Source: Caulobacteraceae bacterium (GTDB lineage Bacteria; Pseudomonadota; Alphaproteobacteria; Caulobacterales; Caulobacteraceae). From it: 64,000 nucleotides of DNA. Each line of letters begins with the position of its first letter. Position 1 is the first letter of the stretch. Below are positions 49,140 to 59,474 of this stretch, piece after piece. The stretch covers positions 1-64,000 of the forward strand of contig JANXUA010000122.1 of assembly GCA_025352085.1 (NCBI GenBank), in the 5' to 3' direction. The notes under the pieces were generated by a model. The model did no database searches, was not told the DNA's origin, and saw only the letters and a list, made by a program, of their open reading frames with translations. The position numbers were made by a program, and so were the translations under genes.

Positions 49140-50682
49140 GTTGCGGGCGTTATCCCGCGCCCTCGGACTCTTGGCGCTGACGTTGGCCACGGGAACGGCC
49201 GCCGCGACGCCGATAAAAGTCAGGATCGCATCGGGCGTGCTCGTCGGCGAAACGACGGACGGCGTCACAACCTTCAAAGGCGTACCCTATGCCGCCGCGC
49301 CGGTCGGCGCCCTGCGTTGGGCCCCGCCGCAGGCCGCCGCGCCATGGAACGGCCCCCGCGCGGCGACGAAATTCGGCGCCTTTTGTCCGCAAAGGATCAA
49401 CGCCGACGGGAAGCCCAACGAAGGCGGCGCCTTCGGCGCGACAAGCGAAGACTGCCTATTTCTGAACGTCGGGGCAGCCAAGGGCGCGGCCAAGGCGCCG
49501 GTCATGGTCTGGCTGCACGGCGGCGGAAACACCACGGGCGGGGGATCGCTGGGCGCCTATGACGGATCGGCTTTCGTGCGCGACGGCGTGATTCTGGTGA
49601 CCATAAACTATCGCCTGGGCGCGCTCGGCTTCTTCGCTCACCCGGCCCTGACCAAGGCCGCCAAGGCCGATGAGCCCCTGGTCAGCTACGGGATCATGGA
49701 CCAGATCGCCGCTCTCAAATGGGTCAGGCGTAATATCGCCGCCTTCGGCGGCGACCCGGACAACGTCACCGTGTTCGGCGAATCGGCCGGCGGCGCCGGC
49801 ACCCTGGACTTGATCACGGCTCGCGCGGCCAGGGGCCTGTTCGCCAAGGCCATCATCGAATCGGGGTTGGGCTGGGCCGCGCCGATCCCCCTGGCAAAGG
49901 CCGAAACCCAGGGCGCGGCCCTGTCGGCCAAGGCCGGCGCGCCGGCGGACGCGACCGTTGAGCAATTGCGCGCCCTGCCCGTCGCCGCCCTGGCCGGCCT
50001 GTCGATGCCGGGCGGCGGCATGGTCACCGACGGCCGTTTGCTAACCGAATCGCCTAGCCAGGCCTTCGCCAACGGGCATGAAGCCCACGTGCCACTGATC
50101 ATCGGCACCAACGACTATGAAGCCTCGCTGATGCGGACCTTCAAAATCCCGGCGGCGGCGGTGCTGACTGTGGCGCCGGCCTCGCTCAAGGCCGTCTACG
50201 CCGACGCCCCGACCGACGAGGCGAAGGCCGCGCAGCTGTTCACCGATTCGTTGATGGGCGCCCCAGCGCGTTGGGTGGCGGCCAAGAGCGCCGATCATCC
50301 CGCGTGGCTCTATCATTTCGCCTATGTGCCACAGATGGTGCGCGCCATGCGCCCGGGCGCCGGACACGCCTCGGAAATCCCCTTCGTGTTCGCCAGCTGG
50401 GATACGCTCGGCGTCGTCGGCGAGGGGATCAAGCCGACGCCGGAGGATCTCATGGTCACCCGACGAATGCACGCCTGCTGGGTCGCCTTCGCCAAGACCG
50501 GCGTTCCAAGCTGCGCCGGCGCGCCCACCTGGCCGGCCTACACCGCCGCTAACGACACCTTGCTCGACTTTGACGCCGATGGCGTGGCCAAACTCAGGAC
50601 GGGATTTCGCAAGGCCCAGTACGACGCCCAGGCGACGGTGATCCTGCCAACTCTGAAATTGACCGAGTCGGCCGGCAAATAA
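49126..50682 (+). CDS. Type-B carboxylesterase/lipase, exported
   Basis: Signal-like MRTFKLRALSRALGLLALTLATGTAAA; SEDCLFLNV; VTVFGESAGGAGTLDL nucleophile motif. Confidence 0.93.
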   Translation: MRTFKLRALSRALGLLALTLATGTAAATPIKVRIASGVLVGETTDGVTTFKGVPYAAAPVGALRWAPPQAAAPWNGPRAATKFGAFCPQRINADGKPNEGGAFGATSEDCLFLNVGAAKGAAKAPVMVWLHGGGNTTGGGSLGAYDGSAFVRDGVILVTINYRLGALGFFAHPALTKAAKADEPLVSYGIMDQIAALKWVRRNIAAFGGDPDNVTVFGESAGGAGTLDLITARAARGLFAKAIIESGLGWAAPIPLAKAETQGAALSAKAGAPADATVEQLRALPVAALAGLSMPGGGMVTDGRLLTESPSQAFANGHEAHVPLIIGTNDYEASLMRTFKIPAAAVLTVAPASLKAVYADAPTDEAKAAQLFTDSLMGAPARWVAAKSADHPAWLYHFAYVPQMVRAMRPGAGHASEIPFVFASWDTLGVVGEGIKPTPEDLMVTRRMHACWVAFAKTGVPSCAGAPTWPAYTAANDTLLDFDADGVAKLRTGFRKAQYDAQATVILPTLKLTESAGK

Positions 50683-50685
50683 AGG

Positions 50686-53600
50686 TCAGGCCGAGGCCTT
50701 TTCCCAGCGCGCCCACAGCTTGGCCTCGGTCGCCGCCGCAGTTTTGACGGCGGCCTCCTTGATGTGGCCGTAGCCGCGAATCTGATCCGGCAGCGAGGCG
50801 ATTTGCACCGCCAGAGGCAGGCGCTCGGCGTTCAGCTCGGCGGCCATCTTTTCCAGTCCGGCTTCATAGTCGGCGATCAGGCGACGCTCCATCCGCCGTT
50901 CTTCAGAGGCTCCGAACAGGTCGAGCGGGCCGCCACGCAGGCCCTTCAGCTTGGCGAGAACCGGAAACCCCAGCTTGAGCATCCAACCGCCGAAGGCGAT
51001 CTTGCGCGGTCGACCCAGCCGGTCCTTGGGGGCCAAGACCGGCGGCGCGAGCCAGACCTTGACCTTGCCGCCTTTGAAGGTGGCGCCCAATTCCTTGGCG
51101 AAGGCGCCGTCCGTATACAGGCGCGCCACCTCGTACTCATCCTTGTAAACCATCAGCTTGTACAGATTGGCGGCCACAGCGCGCGTCAGGGGCTCGTGGC
51201 CGGCGGCCCGCACGGCGTCGACGCGGCCGCGATAGCGCAGGGCGTAAGCGGCGTTCTGATACGCCGTCAGGTCGGTGAGGCGCGCGAGGATAAGGGAGTC
51301 GAGCGATGAAGCTTCGAGGCCAGCCAAACCGGGCTCTTTTTGGCCCCGCGAATCGGGGTCGTGGGCGAAGACGCGACCAGCCTCGAAGGCCTGAAGATTG
51401 GCCTCGGCGGCCACGCCGTTGAGGTGGATGGCGCGGTAGAGGGCGCGGGCGGACACCGGCACGAGGCCCTTTTGCCAGGCAAAGCCCAGCATCACCATGT
51501 TGGCGAACACCGAGTCGCCCAGATCATCCTCGGCGATCTTCGTCGCCGGACAGGGCTGGTAACTCTTGCACGCGCCGCGCAAACGCCGGCCCATGGCGCC
51601 GGCGTCAAAAGTGATGGCGCGATCAGTGACGAAGTCGGCCGTGGGCTGGATGACGTCATTGCCCAGGGCGACGGTCCGGCTCTTGGCGTAGAGCGCCAGG
51701 GCTTCGGGACCGGCGGCGACCAGCAGGTCGCAGGCGATCAGCACGTCGGCGCTGGCGGCGGGCACGCGGCCGCCGATCGGCGTGTCGGCCGTCTCGCCGA
51801 TGCGCACATGGCTGAAAACCGAGCCGCCCTTTTGGGCCAGGCCGGTCATGTCCACGACCGAGGCCGACCGACCGTCGATATGCGCGGCCATGGCCAGAAC
51901 CGAGGAGGTCGTCGTCACGCCGGTGCCGCCGATACCGGTGAAGACGATGTTGCGCACGCCCGCGAACGCCTCCTGGTCGGGCATGGGCGTCGAATCCGCC
52001 GTCAGGGCCAGCATGGCCTGGGCGTGGACATTCTGCGCCCCCTCAAGCGTCACGAACGACGGGCAGAAACCGTCGACGCAGGAATAGTCCTGATTGCAGG
52101 TCGACTGGTTAATCTTGCGCTTGCGGCCATAGGCGGTCTCCAGCGGTTCGACCGACACGCAATTGGAGACGCGCGAGCAATCGCCGCAGCCCTCGCACAC
52201 CCGCGAATTGATGAAGACCCGCTTGGGCGCCGCGGCCAACTTGCCGCGTTTGCGACGGCGGCGCTTTTCGTTGGCGCACACCTGATCGTAGATCAGCACG
52301 CTGACGCCGGGGGTCTCGCGCAGGGCCTCCTGCACCGTCATCAGCTCGCCGCGTGGGTGTACCGTCACGCCGGGGGCCAGGTCGCGGACGGTGTCATAGC
52401 GGCTCGCGTCATCGGCGACGATGACGATTTTTTCGATGCCTTCGGCGGCCAGCTGGCGGGTGATCTGCGGCACAGTGAAGCCGCTTTCGGCAGCCTGACC
52501 GCCGGTCATGGCCACAGCGTCGTTGAACAGAAGCTTGTAGGTAATGGTCGAACCCATGGCCAGGGAGGCGCGGATAGCCAGAGAGCCGGAGTGGTTGTAG
52601 GTGCCGTCGCCCAGATTGACGAAGACGTGCTTTTCAGTGGTGAACGGCGCCGCGCCGGCCCAGGTCAGGCCCTCCCCGCCCATCTGGCTGGTCAGATCGG
52701 TCTGCGGGTCGGAGAAGCTGGCCATATAGTGGCAGCCGATGCCAGCCAGGGCGCGCGATCCCTCCGGTAGCCGCGTCGAGGTGTTGTGCGGGCAGCCTGA
52801 ACAGAAGAACGGCTTGCGCAACTGATCGGCGCCGAGCGTCACTGCCGCCATGCTGGAGGCCGACACCCGGTCGAGATAGGCGTGGACCCGCTTCATGTGC
52901 GGGCCCGGCGGCAGGCGATCGGCGATGGCCAGGGCGACCTCGGCCACCGACAAGGCGCCCAGTTGCGAGAGCAGCGGGTGGCCGTGCTCGTCGGTCTTGC
53001 CTATCACCTTGGGTTGGGCGTGGGCCGGAAGGTCATAGAGGGCCGCGCGGGCCTGACCCTCCAGAAGCGGGCGCTTGTGCTCGACGATCATCAGAGTCTC
53101 GAGCCCGCGGGAGAAGGCGCGCAGGCCGGTGGGCTCCAGCGGCCAGGGCATGCCGACCTTGTAGATCGACACGCCCAGATCGGCGGCTTCGGCGAAGCTC
53201 AGGCCCATGGCGTTGAACGCCTCGACCACGTCGTTATAGGCTTGACCGTGCGCGGCTATGCCGAGGCGCGGGCGACGGGAGGTCAGGACGGCGTGGTCGA
53301 TCCGGTTGGCCTTGGCGAAGGCCAGGGCGGCGGGCAGCTTGTAGAGCCGCAGGCGCCGCTCCTTGTCCATCGGCTGATCCTTGAGCCGCAGACCGAGGCC
53401 GCCGGGGGGGAGGCTGAATCCCTCCGGCGTGATGAATTTGTGGCGATCCAGGCCGACATCGATCGTCGCCCCAGAATCCATGGTGTCGGCCAGGGCGATT
53501 AGCCCGATCCACAGGCCGGAAAACCGCGACAGGGCGTAGCCCAAAAGGCCGTAATCCAGCACTTCCTGCACGTCGGCAGGGGCCAGAACCGGCATTTCGG

Positions 53601-54096
53601 CGTCCTGAAAGGCGTAGTCCGACTGCGACGGCAGGGTCGAGGACTTGCAGGCGTAGTCGTCGCCGGCCACCGCCAGCACCCCGCCCTTGGCCCAGGTTCC
53701 GGCGAAGTTGGCGTGCTTGAAGACATCGCCGGTGCGGTCCACGCCCGGCGCCTTGCCGTACCACATGCCGAACACGCCGTCGTAGCGCGCGCCGGGAAAC
53801 AAGTTGGCCTGTTGGCTGCCCCACACCGCGGTGGCGCCGAGGTCCTCGTTCAGGCCCTCCTTGAAGATGATATTGCGGGCGGCCAGGTGGGCGCCCGCGC
53901 GGTGAGCCTGCTGATCCAGTCCGCCCAAAGGCGAGCCGCGATAACCCGAGACAAAGCCGGCGGTGTTCAGGCCCGCGCGCGCGTCCAGTCGGCTTTGATC
54001 GAGCAGCACCCGCAGCAGCGTCTGCACGCCGGTGATGAACACACGACCGTCCTCGGACAAATATTTATCGTCGAGCGTGACGGTGTTATGCTGCAA
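50686..54096 (-). CDS. Indolepyruvate ferredoxin oxidoreductase, fused alpha/beta
   Basis: 1136 aa: TPP-binding EGLTWAGAAPFTTEKHVFVNLGDGTYNHSG; Fe-S CEGCGDCSRVSNC; C-terminal gamma-like domain NIVFTGIGGTGVTTTSSVLAMAAH. Confidence 0.93.
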   Translation of the reverse strand: MQHNTVTLDDKYLSEDGRVFITGVQTLLRVLLDQSRLDARAGLNTAGFVSGYRGSPLGGLDQQAHRAGAHLAARNIIFKEGLNEDLGATAVWGSQQANLFPGARYDGVFGMWYGKAPGVDRTGDVFKHANFAGTWAKGGVLAVAGDDYACKSSTLPSQSDYAFQDAEMPVLAPADVQEVLDYGLLGYALSRFSGLWIGLIALADTMDSGATIDVGLDRHKFITPEGFSLPPGGLGLRLKDQPMDKERRLRLYKLPAALAFAKANRIDHAVLTSRRPRLGIAAHGQAYNDVVEAFNAMGLSFAEAADLGVSIYKVGMPWPLEPTGLRAFSRGLETLMIVEHKRPLLEGQARAALYDLPAHAQPKVIGKTDEHGHPLLSQLGALSVAEVALAIADRLPPGPHMKRVHAYLDRVSASSMAAVTLGADQLRKPFFCSGCPHNTSTRLPEGSRALAGIGCHYMASFSDPQTDLTSQMGGEGLTWAGAAPFTTEKHVFVNLGDGTYNHSGSLAIRASLAMGSTITYKLLFNDAVAMTGGQAAESGFTVPQITRQLAAEGIEKIVIVADDASRYDTVRDLAPGVTVHPRGELMTVQEALRETPGVSVLIYDQVCANEKRRRRKRGKLAAAPKRVFINSRVCEGCGDCSRVSNCVSVEPLETAYGRKRKINQSTCNQDYSCVDGFCPSFVTLEGAQNVHAQAMLALTADSTPMPDQEAFAGVRNIVFTGIGGTGVTTTSSVLAMAAHIDGRSASVVDMTGLAQKGGSVFSHVRIGETADTPIGGRVPAASADVLIACDLLVAAGPEALALYAKSRTVALGNDVIQPTADFVTDRAITFDAGAMGRRLRGACKSYQPCPATKIAEDDLGDSVFANMVMLGFAWQKGLVPVSARALYRAIHLNGVAAEANLQAFEAGRVFAHDPDSRGQKEPGLAGLEASSLDSLILARLTDLTAYQNAAYALRYRGRVDAVRAAGHEPLTRAVAANLYKLMVYKDEYEVARLYTDGAFAKELGATFKGGKVKVWLAPPVLAPKDRLGRPRKIAFGGWMLKLGFPVLAKLKGLRGGPLDLFGASEERRMERRLIADYEAGLEKMAAELNAERLPLAVQIASLPDQIRGYGHIKEAAVKTAAATEAKLWARWEKASA

Positions 54097-54234
54097 GATA
54101 AACTCCTCCCTCGGCGGGGGATCGCCGAAACGGCAAGATTATCCGAAAAAATTGGATATGCTTGTCAAATTGTTGCACATATCGCCTGTGTTCGGGGAAC
54201 ACTTTATCCAAATATGGTGCATTGGAGTTAGAAA

Positions 54235-54741
54235 TTGCCGGAACTTCTTGACGCTATCGACGCCCGCATACTCGATTTGATTCAGCACGACGCGAGCCTT
54301 TCGGTAGCCGAGATCGCCGAACGCGTGGGCCTTTCCTCGAGTCCGTGCTGGCGGCGGATCAAACGCCTTGAGGACGACGGCACAATTCAGAAGCGGGTGA
54401 CCATCCTTGATCGCGATAAGCTCGGCCTCACCTTCGAGGTCTATTGCACGGTCAAACTGTCCCTGCCGACCAAGGAAAATCTGGAGACCTTCGAGACGGC
54501 TGTCAAGCGGTGGGCCGAGGTGGTGCAATGCGCGACGGTGACCGGCGCCGCCGATTATGAAATGCGCATCGTCACCCGCGACATGCACGCCTTTGACAAT
54601 TTCCTCAGGGACAAGATTTTGTCTCTGGGACTGGTGTCGAATATCGAAAGCCGGATTGTCGTTCGCGCCGTGAAGAACGCGACGACGATCCCCCTGGGAC
54701 TGGTCAGCCCGTACGTGGGCGCGAGGCTTTCGGACGAATAA
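54235..54741 (+). CDS. Lrp/AsnC-family transcriptional regulator
   Basis: LDAIDARILDLIQHDASLSVAEIAERVGLSSSPCWRRIKRLEDDGTI; divergent from the IOR gene; TTG start. Confidence 0.92.
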   Translation: MPELLDAIDARILDLIQHDASLSVAEIAERVGLSSSPCWRRIKRLEDDGTIQKRVTILDRDKLGLTFEVYCTVKLSLPTKENLETFETAVKRWAEVVQCATVTGAADYEMRIVTRDMHAFDNFLRDKILSLGLVSNIESRIVVRAVKNATTIPLGLVSPYVGARLSDE

Positions 54742-54753
54742 AGGAGACGCGCG

Positions 54754-55614
54754 ATGATTGAAGTCGTCCTTGAATCGTATCGCCACGACCTCGGTGGCTT
54801 TACTGTCGGCCGCGCGCTTCCCGCCATCGCCAGACGCAGCGTCGGACCCTTCGTGTTTTTCGACCATTTTGGTCCGGTGGATATGCCAGCCGGTTTTCCG
54901 GCCGACGTCGATGTCCGCCCGCACCCACATATCGGCCTTTCCACCTTGAGCTATCTCCTCGACGGCGAGATCACCCACCGCGACAGCGTCGGCTCCAATG
55001 TCGCCATCCGCCCGGGCGAGGTGAACTGGATGACCGCCGGGCGCGGCATCACCCACTCGGAACGGTTCGAGACCCTGCGGCGGGACGGCGGCGCCTTGCA
55101 CGGGCTACAGGCATGGATCGCCCTGCCGGACGACGCCGAAGAAGCGGAGCCGTCGTTTTCTCACCATGGACCCGACGACCTGCCGACCTATGAATTCCCG
55201 GGGCTGTGGGCGCGCCTGCTGGCGGGCAAGGCCTTCGGCGCCGAAGCGGCGGTGAAGACCCATTCGCCGATGTTCTATGTGCACTGGCGCCTTGGCGCCG
55301 GCGCGCAGGCGCAGATTCCGGCGGAGTATTCCGAACGCGCCGCCTTCATCGCCAAGGGCTCGGTTGAGATTGAGGGGCAGACCTTCACCCCCGGCCAGAT
55401 GGTCGTGTTCGCGCCCGGCGAGCCGATCCTGGTCACCGGCGTCGCCGACGCCGACGTCATGCTGCTCGGGGGCGAACCGGTCGGGCCGCGGTTCCTGGAC
55501 TGGAACTTCGTCTCGTCATCCAAGGCGCGACTCGAACAGGCCAAGGCCGATTGGCGGGCCGGGCGGTTCAAGCTCCCCGACACCGACCACGACGAATTCA
55601 TTCCAGGACCTTGA
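54754..55614 (+). CDS. Pirin-family protein
   Basis: GPFVFFDHFGPVDMPAGFPADVDVRPHPHIGLSTLSYLLDGEITHRDSVGSNVAIRPGEVNWMTAGRGITHSE. Confidence 0.95.
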   Translation: MIEVVLESYRHDLGGFTVGRALPAIARRSVGPFVFFDHFGPVDMPAGFPADVDVRPHPHIGLSTLSYLLDGEITHRDSVGSNVAIRPGEVNWMTAGRGITHSERFETLRRDGGALHGLQAWIALPDDAEEAEPSFSHHGPDDLPTYEFPGLWARLLAGKAFGAEAAVKTHSPMFYVHWRLGAGAQAQIPAEYSERAAFIAKGSVEIEGQTFTPGQMVVFAPGEPILVTGVADADVMLLGGEPVGPRFLDWNFVSSSKARLEQAKADWRAGRFKLPDTDHDEFIPGP

Positions 55615-55680
55615 TCGGAGCGCGGAGGCTATCGCCCGCACTTCAACTGGAAAACCGCCAGGCATGCGAGATCCCGCGCC

Positions 55681-56301
55681 CTAATCCCCACCCAGGGCGT
55701 GCCGCGCCTGCATCCAGTATTGCGCGCCGGTGATCAGGGTGATCAGGGCCGCCAGCCACAGCAGGGCGTGCGCGGCCGTGGTGGCTGGACCCAGTACGGC
55801 CGGATCACTGGGCAGGGCGAACGCCCCCCAGCACGCCACCAGCAATTCGGCGCCCAGGGCGACGAGCTGCAGGGTGGTCTTCCACTTGGCCAGCAGGGTC
55901 ACCGGCAGGCTGACCCCTTTGCCCGCCGCCACTTCGCGCAGGGCGCTGACGGTGAATTCGCGAAACAGGATCAGGGCCGCCGGGATGGCCACCGCCGCGT
56001 TGGGGCTGAGCGATAACAGGCCCAGAATGGCCCCGCACACCAGAACCTTATCGGCGATCGGGTCGAGAATCGCGCCCCACACCGTCATCGCGTCCAGCTT
56101 TCGGGCCAGCCATCCGTCGAAAAAGTCAGTGATCGCCGCCACGACAAAGGCCGCGAACGCCCATCGCTCCAGCGCGAACTGGTCGGCCGGGGTCAGCGTG
56201 TCGCTGAGCAGGGCCGCCGTGGCCAGGCCGAAGAAGGTGAACAGGGCGAGGACCAGGCGCAGGCCGGTCAGGAGGTTGGGGAGTTTGGTCATGGGCGCCA
56301 T
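55681..56301 (-). CDS. pgsA: CDP-diacylglycerol-glycerol-3-phosphate 3-phosphatidyltransferase
   Basis: LPNLLTGLRLVLALFTFFGL; CDP-OH motif TDFFDGWLARKLDAMTVWGAILDPIADKVL. Confidence 0.92.
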   Translation of the reverse strand: MAPMTKLPNLLTGLRLVLALFTFFGLATAALLSDTLTPADQFALERWAFAAFVVAAITDFFDGWLARKLDAMTVWGAILDPIADKVLVCGAILGLLSLSPNAAVAIPAALILFREFTVSALREVAAGKGVSLPVTLLAKWKTTLQLVALGAELLVACWGAFALPSDPAVLGPATTAAHALLWLAALITLITGAQYWMQARHALGGD

Positions 56302-56327
56302 CCTAACGCGTAATCGCGCCGATAGTT

Positions 56328-58193
56328 CTACGCGCCCTTGCGAAAATGATCGTGGATACGTTGCGCCAGTGCGGCGTTGACGCCCTCGACCTTGATCAGA
56401 TCGTCGACGGAAGCTCTGGCGACGCCGCGCGCCGAGCCGTAGGCGTGCAACAGGGCGCGTTTGCGCGCCGGTCCAACGCCCTCGATCTCGTCGAGCGGGT
56501 TCTTGAGCATCTGCGCGGCGCGTTTTGCGCGGTGCGTGCCGATGGCGAAACGGTGGGCCTCGTCGCGCAAGCGCTGGAGGTAGTAAAGCACCGGACTTTT
56601 CGGCTCGAGCATGAAGGGCGCCTTGCCGGGCATGAAAAACCGTTCCAGCCCAGCGTCGCGGTCGGGGCCCTTGGCCACGCCGACAACCGCGACATCGTCG
56701 ACGCCCAGATCGGCCATCACATCCATCGCCGCCTGCAATTGCCCGGCGCCGCCGTCGACCAGAACCAGATCGGGGCGCGGCGTATTCTCGCCGGCCTCCT
56801 CGTCCTTGGCCAGGCGCGCGAACCGGCGGGCGAGCACCTCGCGCATCATGCCGTAGTCATCGCCGGGGGTCAGGTCCGTGCTCTTGATGTTGAACTTGCG
56901 GTATTGGTTCTTTTGAAAACCGTCCGGTCCGGCGACGATCATGCCGCCAACGGCGTTCGTGCCGGATATGTGCGAGTTGTCATAGACTTCGATACGCTCG
57001 GGGGGCGCCTCCAGGGCGAAGGCCTCGCCCACCTGGGTGAGCAGCTTTGATTGGGCCGAACCCTCCGCCATCCGGCGGCCGAAGGCTTCGCGCGCATTGG
57101 TGACGGCGTGATCAACCAGGTCCCGCTTCTCGCCCCGCCGCGGCACGGCGATCTCCACCTTTCGCCCGGCCTTCAGGCCAAAAGCTTCGCTCAGCAGGTC
57201 ACGCTCGGCCGGCTCGACATTGACGAGCATGAGCCGGGGGATCGGCTTGTCATCATAAAATTGGCCAAGGAACGCCGCCATGATCTCGGCGTCGTCGTCG
57301 GTGCGATCGACGCGCGGAAAATAGGCGCGGTTGCCCCAGTTCTGGCCGGCTCGGAAGAAGAACACCTGAACACAGGCCTGCCCGCCCTCGGCGTGCAAGG
57401 CGAACACGTCCGCCTCGTCGATGGTTTCGGGATTGACCTGGGTTTCCTGGGCGACGGACGAAAGGGCGCGGATCCGGTCGCGCAGGCGGGCGGCCTGCTC
57501 GAATTCGAGCGCATCGGACGCCGCCTGCATTTCGGCGCTCATCCGCGCCATCACCGAGCGGCTCTTGCCGCGCAGAAAGGCCTCAGCCTCCGACACCAGG
57601 GCTTGATAATCCTCCAGGGCGATCAGCCCGACGCACGGCGCCGCGCAGCGGCGGATCTGGTGCAGCATGCACGGCCGCGTGCGGCTTTCATAGACGCTGT
57701 CCGAACACGAGCGGAGCAAGAAGGCCTTTTGCAGGGTGTTGAGGGTGCGGTTGACCGCCCAGGCGCTGGCGAAGGGGCCAAAATAATCGCCCTTGATCGC
57801 ATGGGCGCCGCGATGCTTGCGCAATTGCGCCGCCGGATGTTCCCGGCGAATGACGATTTCGGGAAAGCTCTTGTCGTCGCGCAGCAGCACGTTGAACCGC
57901 GGCTTGAGCTGTTTGATCAGATTGATCTCCAGCAGCAGGGCGTCTGTCTCGGTCTTGGTGGTGGTGAACTCCATCGCCCGGGTCAGATCGACCATCAGGG
58001 CAATGCGTTGAGTGTGAAACCGTCCCTGCGCGTACTGGATGACCCGCTTTTTCAGCGACCGCGCCTTGCCGACATAGAGCGCCTCGCCGCCCTCGCCGAA
58101 CATGCGGTAGACGCCCGGACTATCGGGCAGTCGCCGCACATGATCCATGATCATAGCGGCGCCGATCAGGGGCGAAGGCGCGTCGTCGGGCAT
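56328..58193 (-). CDS. uvrC: Excinuclease ABC subunit C
   Basis: [35 protein letters not shown] (GIY-YIG); [20 protein letters not shown]-like region; C-terminal HhH. Start placed at MPDDAPSP. Confidence 0.95.
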   Translation of the reverse strand: MPDDAPSPLIGAAMIMDHVRRLPDSPGVYRMFGEGGEALYVGKARSLKKRVIQYAQGRFHTQRIALMVDLTRAMEFTTTKTETDALLLEINLIKQLKPRFNVLLRDDKSFPEIVIRREHPAAQLRKHRGAHAIKGDYFGPFASAWAVNRTLNTLQKAFLLRSCSDSVYESRTRPCMLHQIRRCAAPCVGLIALEDYQALVSEAEAFLRGKSRSVMARMSAEMQAASDALEFEQAARLRDRIRALSSVAQETQVNPETIDEADVFALHAEGGQACVQVFFFRAGQNWGNRAYFPRVDRTDDDAEIMAAFLGQFYDDKPIPRLMLVNVEPAERDLLSEAFGLKAGRKVEIAVPRRGEKRDLVDHAVTNAREAFGRRMAEGSAQSKLLTQVGEAFALEAPPERIEVYDNSHISGTNAVGGMIVAGPDGFQKNQYRKFNIKSTDLTPGDDYGMMREVLARRFARLAKDEEAGENTPRPDLVLVDGGAGQLQAAMDVMADLGVDDVAVVGVAKGPDRDAGLERFFMPGKAPFMLEPKSPVLYYLQRLRDEAHRFAIGTHRAKRAAQMLKNPLDEIEGVGPARKRALLHAYGSARGVARASVDDLIKVEGVNAALAQRIHDHFRKGA

Positions 58194-58257
58194 GAGACTA
58201 GATATAGGCGAATCGCGCCGCGCGCCCATCTCGCGTCGTTTTTCCCGCTCTTTTCGT

Positions 58258-59220
58258 TCAACTCCAACCAGAACGGGGCAGGCGAAAGCGCACTTCGTCC
58301 CGCGAAAAATCAAGACAGACGGTCTCGAAACGGCTGAGGACGTCGACACCGAGCAGGATCGCCGGTCGATTGATGAGGTCCCACAGCTTGAAGGTGTACA
58401 GGTCGGCGAACGCTACCGGCCAGTTGGGAAGTTTCAATCCACCCACGCGAAGATTGGGCAGATCGGCGATTTCGGCATCGATGGTCTGGCCGGTGGCGCT
58501 GAAGATCACCGTCCCGGTCCGGGACGTGTCAGGACGGCGTTTCAGCGCCAGATCGCGCAGGGCGATGTTGCCGATGGTGTTCTGGGCCCCGGAATCGAGG
58601 AAGGCGGTGATCCGAATCCCCGCCAGATCGGCATCCACCAAGGTCAGTTGACCATCACGGCGCGTGGCCTTCATGTCGATCTCGTTCGGGTCGCGCCACA
58701 GTCGCCCCGGCGGCTCGACCCGCAAGGTCTGCCCCCGAAAATCGAGGGTCACGACCTGATGCTCGACGGTGTCGAGACCGAGCATGCCCAGTCCGCCGAT
58801 ATCCGCCTGTGGCAGAACCGCGAAGGCGACCTTCACGGTCGATCGCGCGCCGAGCTTCAGCGTCGTCTGGGCGGATGGCGCCGCGCGGACGCCCGCGGCG
58901 CCGTTGATCTCCACGTCGGGACCCAAGGCGAGGCCCAGTTTGGCCGCGAGTTCGCGGGCGATCACCGAATGATTGGCGCCGGTGTCGACCACGAAGGCGA
59001 ACGGGCCGCTGTCGGCGATTCGCACCGGCGCGGTCATCCGGCTGTACATGTCGGCCACCGTCGAAAGGCTGGTCGGCGGCACATAGGGTTGATTGGCCAG
59101 GGGCGTCAGGCGCGAGGCGGGCGCATTCTCGATTAACGCAGCGCTGGCGGCGGGCGCGCACGCCACTCCAGCCCCGGCCAAGAGGCCGAAGGTCCGGCGA
59201 TCGATGAGCCGCTGCGCCAT
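58258..59220 (-). CDS. Retropepsin-like aspartyl protease family protein, exported
   Basis: Two aspartyl motifs ([28 protein letters not shown]); twin-arginine-like start [27 protein letters not shown]. Confidence 0.87.
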   Translation of the reverse strand: MAQRLIDRRTFGLLAGAGVACAPAASAALIENAPASRLTPLANQPYVPPTSLSTVADMYSRMTAPVRIADSGPFAFVVDTGANHSVIARELAAKLGLALGPDVEINGAAGVRAAPSAQTTLKLGARSTVKVAFAVLPQADIGGLGMLGLDTVEHQVVTLDFRGQTLRVEPPGRLWRDPNEIDMKATRRDGQLTLVDADLAGIRITAFLDSGAQNTIGNIALRDLALKRRPDTSRTGTVIFSATGQTIDAEIADLPNLRVGGLKLPNWPVAFADLYTFKLWDLINRPAILLGVDVLSRFETVCLDFSRDEVRFRLPRSGWS

Positions 59221-59474
59221 GGCCGCCCGCTTCCTCCGACGCAGAGGATACACCCGCGGGGTCGGGGCCCCAAGGAATTCGTTTCGGCCAATCGAAACGC
59301 ACGCCGAACCGCGGGCGCCGACCGGCAAAAAGCGGCGGCGCTAGGTTCACGCCATGAGCTGCATTTGACAGAGCGCTGGGACGCCGCCATGGTCCGGCTG
59401 CCTGTGATCAGGGGGCGATCAAAATGCTACGTGCCCAGAAGACTGCGGCGCCATCGGCTCCCGGATGACGTGAG

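Noticed and set aside
47919-49277. 452-aa minus-strand ORF opposite the bCerS-like gene
   Set aside because: Antisense shadow ORF; the plus-strand product is in the operon and has recognisable motifs.
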